DNA of 64,000 nucleotides. Source: UTCFX2 sp963788145 (GTDB taxonomy: Bacteria; Chloroflexota; Anaerolineae; Anaerolineales; UBA4823). The notes beneath the pieces were generated by a model. That model was not told the origin of the DNA, did no database searches, and worked only from the letters and a program-made list of their open reading frames with translations. The position numbers and the translations under genes are program-made. Positions within the stretch are counted from its first letter, which is position 1. The number at the start of each line of letters is the position of its first letter. The stretch is from positions 1,240,001 to 1,304,000 of the forward strand of contig CAWBFQ010000003.1 in assembly GCA_963788145.1 (NCBI GenBank), written 5' to 3'. Positions 1-7,852 of the stretch are shown piece by piece.

Positions 1-210
1 TTTTGTTCGCAGATGAATCTTTCACTGCAGGACGCCATCACCCATGCCGGAAGCAAAGCCGCCGGAATTTTCCCAGCAGACCTGGCTCGCCTGCTGTGCT
101 CTGCCAGTGTGGAGGACTGGCAGGTCATTCGCTGGATTAAAGCGCCGTTTGTGGAAGAATTTCTGGAAAAATTGAATGACCTGGGTGAACAACTATTGCT
201 GCTTCCTTGA
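1..210 (+). CDS. 3' end of an unidentified ORF, cut by the window edge
   Basis: The frame is open from the first base to a TGA at 208-210. The first internal ATG is at 13, but the frame continues upstream of it without a stop, so this may be only the C-terminus of a longer gene. The 65 residues after the ATG are acidic-hydrophobic and predicted helical, ending in a run of leucines. I recognise no family. The stop is followed by two small hairpins and then by the separate DUF1801 gene. Confidence 0.4.
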   Translation, partial: FCSQMNLSLQDAITHAGSKAAGIFPADLARLLCSASVEDWQVIRWIKAPFVEEFLEKLNDLGEQLLLLP

Positions 211-238
211 GTAACTGGCTCAAATTCTAAACCATTGG

Positions 239-281
239 CTTGCGTATGCTTGAATAACGCAAGTCCGCATTCGAAATGCGG
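239..281. terminator. Two adjacent small hairpins between genes
   Basis: CTTGCGT (239-245) pairs with ACGCAAG (257-263), and CCGCAT (265-270) pairs with ATGCGG (276-281) around a TCGAA loop. Neither is followed by a long T-run, so intrinsic termination is only a guess. They lie after the stop of the first ORF and before the ribosome binding site of the next gene. Confidence 0.3.
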
Positions 282-318
282 TATAGTTTCTAGGTTTTGT
301 CGGTAGAAGGAGATTACG

Positions 319-795
319 ATGAGTCAACCAGAAAAGAAGGACACCAATCAGGCTGCTAAAAGCGCCGCTGCAGCCAGCAAGAAGTCCAAGGAAGGATTTA
401 CGGCTGAGGAAAAAGCCGCTATGAAGGAGCGCGCCCAGGAATTGAAGGCAGAGGCGAAGAAGGCGGACGGTGAAAGCGCCTTGCTCGCCAAGATCGCCGA
501 GATGCCGGAGCCGGAGCGCAGCATGGCCACGCGGCTTCATCAGATCATCAAAGCCAGCGCGCCGGGCCTCATGCCGAAAACCTGGTACGGGATGCCCGCC
601 TATGCCAGGGACGATAAGGTCGTCTGCTTCTTCCAAAGCGCCGAGAAGTTCAACACCAGGTACGCAACGCTCGGCTTCAGCGACGAGGCTAACCTCGACG
701 ATGGCAACCTGTGGCCGACCAGCTACGCGCTGAAGGAGCTGACCACCGCCGTTGAGGAGAAGATCAGCGCGCTGGTGCAAAAAGCGGTGAGCTGA
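319..795 (+). CDS. DUF1801 domain protein (YdhG/frataxin-like fold)
   Basis: This 158-residue cytosolic protein has a Lys/Ala-rich, probably disordered N-terminus (about residues 1-55) and a DUF1801 domain (about 60-155). The domain shows the family pattern of a helix, then PKTWYGMPAYAR, then a strand reading VVCFFQSAEKF and a terminal helix. DUF1801 proteins belong to a small fold grouped with YdhG; their biochemical role is not firmly established. The start has a strong Shine-Dalgarno (GAAGGAG, 307-313). Only 7 bp separate it from hicB downstream, so the two are probably co-transcribed. Confidence 0.8.
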   Translation: MSQPEKKDTNQAAKSAAAASKKSKEGFTAEEKAAMKERAQELKAEAKKADGESALLAKIAEMPEPERSMATRLHQIIKASAPGLMPKTWYGMPAYARDDKVVCFFQSAEKFNTRYATLGFSDEANLDDGNLWPTSYALKELTTAVEEKISALVQKAVS

Positions 796-802
796 GGAAC
801 CT

Positions 803-1216
803 ATGCGTTATCCAGTAGTTGTCCATAAAGATTCCCACAGTGATTACGGCGTAACCGTTCCGGATCTGCCGGGTTGCTTCAGCGCAGGGGAAACGCTTGA
901 TGAAGCTTTAGAAGAAGCAGTAGAAGCCATTGAAGCGCATTTGGAAGGCATGTTGATGGATGGCGAACCTGTCCCCACTCCCCAATCTGTGGCGCATCAT
1001 CACAACAACCCGGATTACGCGGATGGCGTTTGGGCTTTGGTTTCGATAGACCTGGCAAAACTATCCGGGAAAACCAAACGCGTGAATATTACCTTACCTG
1101 AAAGAGTACTGTCATTGTTAGATCAATATGCTTCTGAGAATGGCGAAACTCGATCCGGATTAATTGCCCAAGCGGCGCTTGAATATATTGCCTCTCACGA
1201 GGGAGCGGCAAACTAG
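803..1216 (+). CDS. hicB: HicB-family antitoxin-like protein, no HicA partner nearby
   Basis: The N-terminal half (about 1-70) is a HicB RNase H-like fold with the hallmark YGVTVPDLPGCFSAGET segment followed by an acidic helix of the DEALEEAVEAIEAH type. The C-terminal part (about 90-130) reads as a ribbon-helix-helix DNA-binding segment (KRVNITLPERVLSLLDQYA). HicB normally neutralises the HicA mRNA interferase and represses the operon. No HicA ORF of about 60-80 residues with the dsRBD-like fold is seen next to it, so this may be a solitary regulator. It follows the DUF1801 gene by 7 bp. Confidence 0.8.
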   Translation: MRYPVVVHKDSHSDYGVTVPDLPGCFSAGETLDEALEEAVEAIEAHLEGMLMDGEPVPTPQSVAHHHNNPDYADGVWALVSIDLAKLSGKTKRVNITLPERVLSLLDQYASENGETRSGLIAQAALEYIASHEGAAN

Positions 1217-1275
1217 CCCGGCAGTTCTCAATCTGAGAAGCCAGCTAACCCCGCAGCCAGTAACGCCCTACCGCT

Positions 1276-2635
1276 CTAAATCCCGCTCATCTTCCCGCGA
1301 ATAATCCCCAACACCTGATCGCGCTGGTTCTCCATCTCCCGCTCCGATTGGATCGATTCCAGGTTCAGGCGCAGCAGCGGCTCGGTGTTCGAGGCGCGCA
1401 CATTGAAATGCCAGGTCGGGTAAACCACCGAGATGCCGTCCAGGCTGTATTGCTCGCCGTCCGAATAGCGGTCGGTCAGCATTTGGATCCGTTTGGCGGG
1501 GTTGTCCACCTGGGTGTTGATCTCGCCAGAGATGAAGTATTGCCGCTCCAGCGGCGCCAGCAGCTCAGACAGGCGCTTGCCGCGCCGCGAGAGCAGCTCC
1601 AGCATCACCAGCGAGGGGACGATGCCGGTATCGGCGCTGAAGAAATCGCGGAAATAATAATGCCCGGTCACCTCGCCGGCGAACAGCGCCCCTTCCTCCG
1701 CCATGCGGCGCTTGATGAAGGCATGTCCCACCCGCTCCATCAGCGGGACACCGCCGGAGCGGCGGATGGTATCCGGGACAGCCCAGGAAGCGCGCACGTC
1801 GTAGATGATTTTTGCGCCGGGCTGTTTTTCGAGCAGATATTCCGCCATGATGGCGGTCAGGAAATCCCCCGCCACGAACTCGCCCCGGTCATCGATGGTG
1901 AAAAAGCGGTCGCCGTCGCCGTCGAAGGCAAAGCCGATATCCGCTTTCTCTGCGATCACCCGGCGCTGCAGCTCGGCCCGGTTTTCCGGCTGGAGCGGGT
2001 CCAGGCCGTGATTGGGCAGGCTGCCATCCGGCTCCAGGTAAAGCCCGATCAGCTCGACCGGCAGATGGTGGTAGACCTCTTTCAAAATCGGACCGACCAT
2101 GCCGTTGGCGGTATCCGCCACCACTTTGAGCGGGCGAATGGAGGCGACATCCACCAGGGAGAGCGCTTTGTGGATAAATTCATCCTGAAAATCGGCCTGG
2201 GTCGCTCACTCCCTTTTTGCTGGCTGGAGGGAAAGCCTCTGTGCTCACCAATTTACGGATCTCCTGAATGCCTTCATCGCCGCTCAGCAGATAGGGCATC
2301 TTTCTGACCATCTTGAAGCCGTTGTACGCCTTCGGGTTATGCGAAGCGGTCACCATGATGCCCGCCAGGCCGCGCACGGCGCAGGCATAATAATACTGGT
2401 CGGTGCTGACCATGCCGATATCCAGCACATCCGCGCCCTGGTCGGTCAACCCGGCGCTCACAGCCTGCGCCAGCGCCGGGCCGCTCAGGCGCATATCCCG
2501 CCCAACGATCACCTGGGCCGGGTTCAGCAGGGCCGCGAAAGCCCGTCCGACCAGGTAGGCGATCTGCTCGTCCAGGTCATCCGGGTAAATCCCGCGGATA
2601 TCATACGCTTTGAAGATTTTCGGGTTTACATCCAT
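1276..2635 (-). CDS. manB: Phosphomannomutase/phosphoglucomutase, one frameshift
   Basis: This enzyme interconverts hexose 6-phosphate and hexose 1-phosphate and supplies mannose 1-phosphate for GDP-mannose. The N-terminal frame (2635 to about 2215) has AYDIRGIYP and the phosphoserine loop TASHNP. The second frame (to 1276) has the metal loop DGDGDR, the sugar loop GEVTGHYYF and the C-terminal phosphate loop RASNTEP. The frame changes in an A5G3 run (minus strand, about 2212-2219); joining the frames gives a normal length near 450 residues with sensible sequence on both sides. It is the last gene of the minus-strand operon, downstream of manC. Confidence 0.88.
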
Positions 2636-2678
2636 AGTTCACTCTGGCTTTCTCTCCACTAGGCTCTAAAACGGCGAT

Positions 2679-3748
2679 TCAAAGCAAGTCCGTGCGACCG
2701 CTCGCCTTCAACCGCTCGACAATTTCCTTGACCTGCTGTTCCTGGCCGCGGGCGCAGATCAGCAGCGCATCTTCGGTATCCACAATCACCAGGTCTTAAT
2801 CCCGATCGTGGCAATCAGGCGTTTGTCGCCAATGATCAAGGTCGAGCGCGTATCCAGCCCGATATGCTCGCCTTCAATCGAGTTGTCCTGCTCATCGGCT
2901 GGGCGCAATCCAACCAGGTTGTTCCAACTGCCCACATCGGTCCAGCCCATCTCCACCGGGATGACGGCCACATTTTCGGCTTTTTCCATCACCCCATAGT
3001 CGATGGTCTCTTTGGCGATCTCAGGCCAGACGCGCCCCAATACCTGCCCATATTCAGGAGTACCCAAGACCGCCTCCACCTGCATTAATTTCTCATAGAA
3101 ATCCGGCATCTGGCGGTTGAATTCCTCCAAAATGCGGTTGACCTGCCAGACGAACATGCCGCTGTTCCAGGAATAAATCCCGCTGGATACCATCCGGGCG
3201 GCGGTCTCGCGGTTGGGCTTTTCCGTGAAGGCGCGCACCCGATACACCTTGAAATCATCGACCGGTTCCAGGGTCTGGCCCAGTTCGATGTAGCCAAAAG
3301 CAGTCGATGGGTAAGACGGTTCAATCCCCAAGGTGACCAGGTAGCCCTGACGAGCCAATTTTTCAGCCGCCTGCAGAACCTGCTGAAAACGAACCGTGTC
3401 GGCGATATAATGATCGGCGGTCAGAACCGCCATCACCGCATTCGGGTCCTGGCGGTAAAAATGGATCGCAGCCAGCCCGATTGCCGGGGCGGTGCCGCGC
3501 CCTTCGGGCTCAACGATAAAATTGTTCGCGCTCAATGTGGGGACTTGGGCGTGTAAAAGGGCGCTGTGTTCCGCCCGGGTGACCACCCGAATATGATCGG
3601 GAGGGAAGAGCGGGTCCAGGCGTTCGACCGCATGTTGGAACATACTGCGCTGGCCTACCAGGCGCAGCGATTGCTTGGGTTTTTGCTCCCTGCTGAGCGG
3701 CCAAAGGCGCGTCCCAGACCCGCCAGCCATGATCAGTGCGTAATACAA
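2679..3748 (-). CDS. manC: Mannose-1-phosphate guanylyltransferase, C-terminal frameshift
   Basis: The enzyme makes GDP-mannose from mannose 1-phosphate and GTP. The start shows the nucleotidyltransferase signature MAGGSGTRLWPLSR, followed by EPEGRGTAPAIGLAA, a DHYI metal motif, FTEKP and MGWTDVGSW. The first frame stops near 2786 after IATIGIKTW. Restoring one A in the AA at about 2797 continues into a typical tail (LVIVDTEDALLICARG, then KEIVERL) that stops at 2679-2681, giving about 356 residues, the usual size. It lies between the tandem nucleotidyltransferase and manB. Confidence 0.9.
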
Positions 3749-3761
3749 AATACACCTCCTG

Positions 3762-4585
3762 TCAAAATCCTCGTAAAACGGAACTTTCTCTGCGCGGCAG
3801 CCCTGTTTTTGGCTGTCTTTTTAGAACTACGTATTCGATTTGACGTTTGGTGCAAAAATCTCTTTTTTCGATTTTGTCGCCATCTTCATTGACCACATAG
3901 CGATCGGGTTGGAGCAAGGCTATCTCCGGCTCGGCATCCATCCAGCCCTGGCCGCTGGTGATGATAGCCTGATGGACATATTTGACTGATTGTACCATGT
4001 AGCGCCGTTCCTCTTGAGGGTAGAGCGGATGATTATCCCCTTTCAGACAGGCGCAGATTTTCATCATGACCGACCGCAACATACAGATTCTCCATAAGCG
4101 GACGCCTCTTCAAAAAAGCGGATATGACCGGAATGCAGCCAATCGTAACAGCCGGTGACGATCACTTTCGGGCGCCGCTCTGTGGGCGGTTTGTCAGGCG
4201 CAGCCGGGCGCGGCCAGCCCTGCATCTCCGAATGATGGAGTACCCGGTAGCCCAGCCCGTTGGAAGCGCAGTAGATCCTTTTGTCGTAGTGGTCTTGATC
4301 CTGATCCACCACCCAAAGGTCGGGGTCCAGGTCGGCGGCAAAAGGTAAATCGTGCGGCGCCACCCGGCCTGGCGTGAGCTTGACCTGCTGGACATAGCGC
4401 AGCGATTCGAGGAAATACATGCGCTCCTGCTGTGAAAATTTCGGCGGGCTGCCGCTGAGCCGCTGGATTTCTTCATCCGGCCACAGGATCACGCTCAGAT
4501 CGCCCAGCCGGGAAGCTTCATCTAAAAAACGAACGTGTTTGGAGCGAATATCATCAAAGCCGCCCGTAACCACCACATTCTTCAT
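3762..4585 (-). CDS. Tandem cytidylyltransferase-like (RfaE/TagD type) protein, frameshifted
   Basis: There are two nucleotidyltransferase repeats. Repeat 1 (from 4585) begins VVVTGGFDDIRSKHVRFLDEA, with RSKH where the family has HxGH. Repeat 2 begins VIVTGCYDWLHSGHIRFFEEA, with an intact HSGH. Two single-base insertions, each just before a CTG (near 4096 and 4052), would explain the breaks; the reconstruction gives LYVAVGHDENLRL and then KGDNHPLYPQEERRYMV. The family transfers CMP or AMP to small phosphates such as glycerol 3-phosphate or heptose 1-phosphate. The substrate here is unknown. Its place between a GHMP kinase-like gene and manC suggests activation of a sugar or polyol phosphate. 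Confidence 0.7.
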
Positions 4586-5397
4586 TATATATATTCCTCC
4601 CCGGCGATGCGAATCGCAGCTTTGAAGGCGCCCGGAACAGGCGTATCAGAGACCACGTACAGATAGCCGCCGCCACAGCCGGAGTACATCGCTCCATAAT
4701 AGCGCGCCTGATAGGATTGCATCAGCTCCACCAGGTTCAATGCAATCGTTGGGTGGCGCACGGTATGCGGCAAAATCGCCTGCCAGCAGCGCATGCTTTC
4801 ATTTAAAGAGCGGCCAAGAGCGAGGGCGTCTTTTGCCAGGATCGCGGCGAAGCAATCCTGCCCGCTTTTGCCCAGCCTTTGAATCCAACCTGGATCGAGG
4901 TTTTGCTCTCCGAGCGGGTTGTATCCGGGCGGGCGCTGATTGACCGGCAGGATATGCAGGACGCCCTCCAACCAGGCGGCGATCTGCGGGTCGTTGTTCG
5001 ATTCCACATGGACAGGGAATACCCCTTTCTCATGGGCGATATCGTAATCCAGGCGGTTGAGGCCGGGGTAGATCAAACCGGCCATATCTTGCGAACCGGA
5101 GGGCTGCGCTTTGTGCTTGTTTTCGGCCATGTACAGTTCTTTTACCAGGGCGACCGGGTCGCCCGCGGGGATCTGCTCCCCCCAGAGAGAACGTGCGATG
5201 GCGCGGGTGCTGGTGCCCATGCCGCAGCGATCCATGAACCGAAACACGGGCTGCACATTGACCACCACCATCGAACCCGGCGGGGTCGGGTTATGGATAG
5301 AAACGAACGGCTGATCGATCCATCCTCCGGCCAGAGCCAACCGGTAGGGGATCTTTCCGATGACAGCGTTGATGGGCGAGGCCGGGCTGGGATCCAT
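4585..5397 (-). CDS. GHMP kinase-like protein
   Basis: This 270-residue protein resembles the galactokinase/heptose-7-phosphate kinase group. Its N-terminus (IPYRLALAGGWIDQP) parallels the substrate-binding start of GHMP kinases. MGTSTRAIAR sits where the phosphate-binding GLGSSSA-like loop is expected, and PSGSQDMAGLIYPG matches the third conserved block. The C-terminus (MYSGCGGGYLYVV) has the Gly-rich GHMP C motif. It is shorter than typical members (about 330 residues) and its ATP loop is divergent, so activity and substrate are uncertain. Its stop overlaps the start of the nucleotidyltransferase by one base, which suggests a kinase-then-nucleotidyltransferase step. Confidence 0.65.
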   Translation of the reverse strand: MDPSPASPINAVIGKIPYRLALAGGWIDQPFVSIHNPTPPGSMVVVNVQPVFRFMDRCGMGTSTRAIARSLWGEQIPAGDPVALVKELYMAENKHKAQPSGSQDMAGLIYPGLNRLDYDIAHEKGVFPVHVESNNDPQIAAWLEGVLHILPVNQRPPGYNPLGEQNLDPGWIQRLGKSGQDCFAAILAKDALALGRSLNESMRCWQAILPHTVRHPTIALNLVELMQSYQARYYGAMYSGCGGGYLYVVSDTPVPGAFKAAIRIAGEEYI

Positions 5398-5406
5398 GCT
5401 GCCCCC

Positions 5407-6474
5407 TTATTTCTCAAGCAGATCGACGACGTGCTCGCTGACCACCTGTTTGCCGGCCTTGCGATCCTGGTATTGGCGCTCGATCCAGGCGTAGGTTTTC
5501 TTCATCCCATCCAGCAGCGGGATGCTCGGCTGCCATCCCAGGATTTGCTGGATGAAGGCGTTATCGCTGTTGCGACCGGCGACGCCGCGTGGGGCGTCCG
5601 GGTCATAGCTGCGCTGCAGCTTGAGCCCGGCGATGCCCTCGATCATCGTCACCAGGTCGTTGATCGAGATCAGCTCGCTGGAGCCCAGGTTGATCGGCGT
5701 GGCGATCAAGCGGTCGCAATGGGCGATCTGATCGATCCCAAACACGCAGTCATCGATATACATGAAGCTGCGGGTCTGGCTGCCATCGCCCCAGATATCG
5801 ATCTCAAGCCGGTTGCTGTCCTTCGCTTCGATCACTTTGCGGCTCAACGCAGCCGGGGCTTTCTCGCGCCCGCCGTACCAGGTGCCGTTCGGTCCGTACA
5901 CATTGTGAAAACGGGCGATAAAGGTCTTCATGCCGCGCTCGGCCGCGTATTCCTGGCAGAAGATCTCCGACATCAATTTTTCCCAACCGTAGCCGCGCTC
6001 GGCCATAGCCGGATAGGCGTCCGTTTCCTTCAAGGCGCGCACATTCGGGTCTTGCTGCAGGGTGGTGTTGTAGGCGCAGGCGGAGGAGGAGAAGAAATAG
6101 CGCTGCACGCCGGCGTGGTAGGATGCTTCGAGCAGATGGGTATTGATCAAGATGCTGCGCAGGCATTCCACCCGGAAGCGCTCGATAAAGCCCATCCCGC
6201 CCATATCGGCGGCCAGGTTGTAGACCTCGGCTGCGCCCTGCACGGCCTGGACTGCATTCTCTTTCTCGCTCAGGTCCATGCACAGGCTCTCGACGCCCGG
6301 CACGCGCTGATACCAGTGCGGGAGCGGTTTCTTATCGATGGCGCGGATGCGGGTGAAACCCTGGTCGTGAAAATAGCGCGTCAGCGCCCCGCCGATAAAA
6401 CCGCCCGCCCCAGCGATGACCAGCAGATCATCTTTCTTCAAGTTTGGATCGGTTGCTGCAATCATATTCTTCAT
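5407..6474 (-). CDS. GDP-mannose 3,5-epimerase-like SDR protein
   Basis: This 355-residue extended short-chain dehydrogenase matches plant GDP-mannose 3,5-epimerase unusually well. It shows the Rossmann loop AGAGGFIGGALT, the hallmark NLAADMGGMGFI, a catalytic cysteine in SSSACAY, the YGWEK Tyr/Lys pair, RFHNVYGPNGTW followed by GGREKAPAA (Lys equivalent to the second acid/base), WGDGSQTRSF and RGVAGRNSDN. The family converts GDP-D-mannose to GDP-L-galactose/L-gulose. ManC and ManB in the same operon supply GDP-mannose. The likely product is an activated L-hexose for surface glycans. It is the first biosynthetic gene after lacI, 63 bp downstream. Confidence 0.85.
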   Translation of the reverse strand: MKNMIAATDPNLKKDDLLVIAGAGGFIGGALTRYFHDQGFTRIRAIDKKPLPHWYQRVPGVESLCMDLSEKENAVQAVQGAAEVYNLAADMGGMGFIERFRVECLRSILINTHLLEASYHAGVQRYFFSSSACAYNTTLQQDPNVRALKETDAYPAMAERGYGWEKLMSEIFCQEYAAERGMKTFIARFHNVYGPNGTWYGGREKAPAALSRKVIEAKDSNRLEIDIWGDGSQTRSFMYIDDCVFGIDQIAHCDRLIATPINLGSSELISINDLVTMIEGIAGLKLQRSYDPDAPRGVAGRNSDNAFIQQILGWQPSIPLLDGMKKTYAWIERQYQDRKAGKQVVSEHVVDLLEK

Positions 6475-6537
6475 GCTTCATATCCTCTTTCTTGTTTTTT
6501 TCGTGGTTTTCGTAGTTATTAGCTCAAATGGGCTGCT

Positions 6538-7548
6538 TCAGGAGGGCCTCTGCTTGCCGCTGGAGGCGCGCACAACCAGCTCGGGCGGCAAGAGGATATC
6601 CTCAGGCGGACCTGTGTTTTTACCTTCCAGGCGCGCCAGCAACAGCTCCGCCGCGATCCGACCCATCTCATAAGCGGGTTGGGCGGAAACGGTCAGGAAC
6701 GGAAAGGTGATCAGCGGCGGGGGCAGGTCATCAAAGCCGACCAGGGCGATATCCTGCGGAACGCGCAAACCGGCCGCCTGCAGCGCCTGCAAAGCTCCGA
6801 TCGCAATAAAGTTGTTGGCCGCGAACAGGGCTGTGGGAGGCGGGTCGCGCCTCAGCGCCAGGCGGGTCATCTCGGAACCCGAATCCTGCGAGAAATAACC
6901 CTGCAGCACTGTTCGCTGCTCCGGCGGGATGCCTGCTTCATCCAGGGCGCGCCGGTAGCCAGCTTCCCGATCCTGGGCGGTGGACACCCCGGCCGGGCCG
7001 TTCAACAGGGCGATCCGGCGATGACCCAAATCCAGCAGCAGGCGCACAAGCTGGTAGGCCCCGGATAGCGAATCGCTGCGCACTTGATCGACCTGCAATT
7101 CGCTCAGGCGGCGGTCCAGCACCACCACCGGGGTCTGGTTGTGGGTGAGCAGGTTGACCGACTCGGGGTCCGGGCTGGCCGGGACGAGCAGCACCCCCGC
7201 GACCTGGTTCTGGAGCAAGATGTTGATATAGCGCTGTTCTTTCGCCACCGATTCGTCCGTGTTGCAGAAAATCAGGGTGTAATCGGCTGCGCTGGCGACA
7301 TCCTCCACGCCGCGGGCGATCATGGTGAAGTAGGGGTTGGTGATATCGGTGATGACCAGGGCGAGCAAGGTGGTGCGCTTGGAGCGCAGGCTGCTGGCCA
7401 GCCGGTTGGGGACATACCCCAGCTCGGCGATGGCGGCCTGCACCTTCTGGCGGGTGGATTGGCTGGCGTAGCCGCGCTGGTTGATCACCCTGGAGACCGT
7501 GATGGGGGAAACGCCCGCTTTACGGGCGACGTCTTGAATGGTGGGCAT
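6538..7548 (-). CDS. LacI-family transcriptional regulator
   Basis: This 336-residue protein has an N-terminal LacI helix-turn-helix and hinge (TIQDVARKAGVSPITVSRVINQ, then a LASSLRSKRT hinge region) and a periplasmic-binding-protein-like effector domain (about 60-330, VGFDDLPPPL near the C-terminus). It is the first gene of the minus-strand nucleotide-sugar operon and is divergent from the ABC importer at 7853. It therefore probably controls both, in response to a sugar ligand. A promoter with two dyads lies directly upstream. Confidence 0.9.
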   Translation of the reverse strand: MPTIQDVARKAGVSPITVSRVINQRGYASQSTRQKVQAAIAELGYVPNRLASSLRSKRTTLLALVITDITNPYFTMIARGVEDVASAADYTLIFCNTDESVAKEQRYINILLQNQVAGVLLVPASPDPESVNLLTHNQTPVVVLDRRLSELQVDQVRSDSLSGAYQLVRLLLDLGHRRIALLNGPAGVSTAQDREAGYRRALDEAGIPPEQRTVLQGYFSQDSGSEMTRLALRRDPPPTALFAANNFIAIGALQALQAAGLRVPQDIALVGFDDLPPPLITFPFLTVSAQPAYEMGRIAAELLLARLEGKNTGPPEDILLPPELVVRASSGKQRPS

Positions 7549-7568
7549 GGGTTGGTTCCCGAAAATAG

Positions 7569-7622
7569 GGTATCGTTACCATAGGGTATCGATATCATAA
7601 CCTCCGGTCGTTGAACTGTCAA
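7569..7622 (-). promoter_or_regulatory. lacI operon promoter with two LacI-like operators
   Basis: On the minus strand, TTGACA (7617-7622), 17 bp, then TATGAT (7594-7599) form a near-consensus promoter. Just downstream lie two similar dyads, GGTATCGTTACC (7569-7580) and GGTATCGATATC (7585-7596, overlapping the -10). The placement suits autorepression by LacI. The rest of the 304-bp gap to the plus-strand gene at 7853 shows a strong Shine-Dalgarno (GGAGGAGAA, 7841-7849) but no convincing plus-strand promoter. Confidence 0.6.
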
Positions 7623-7852
7623 CCCCCGAATTCGCCAATTCGAGCCGCCCATCCAACCCGCTTAAACCATCCTCCAGAAGGGTAGAAACCCCGTCGGAAG
7701 TCTCGTGCCTGAAACCCCGGATTTCTGTATGCTATAGCTGCATATCCTGACTCTCGAGGAGGTGAGCCCCCCAACCGCGAAGATCGCCCATTCGGATCTG
7801 ATTTCCTTTCCATCCCATATCCATTCGACTGAGTTCCTTTTGGAGGAGAACC

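Noticed and set aside
4879..6522. A 547-codon plus-strand ORF
   Set aside because: It is antisense to the epimerase and GHMP kinase-like genes and has the His/Ala/Gly-rich composition of a GC-rich shadow frame.
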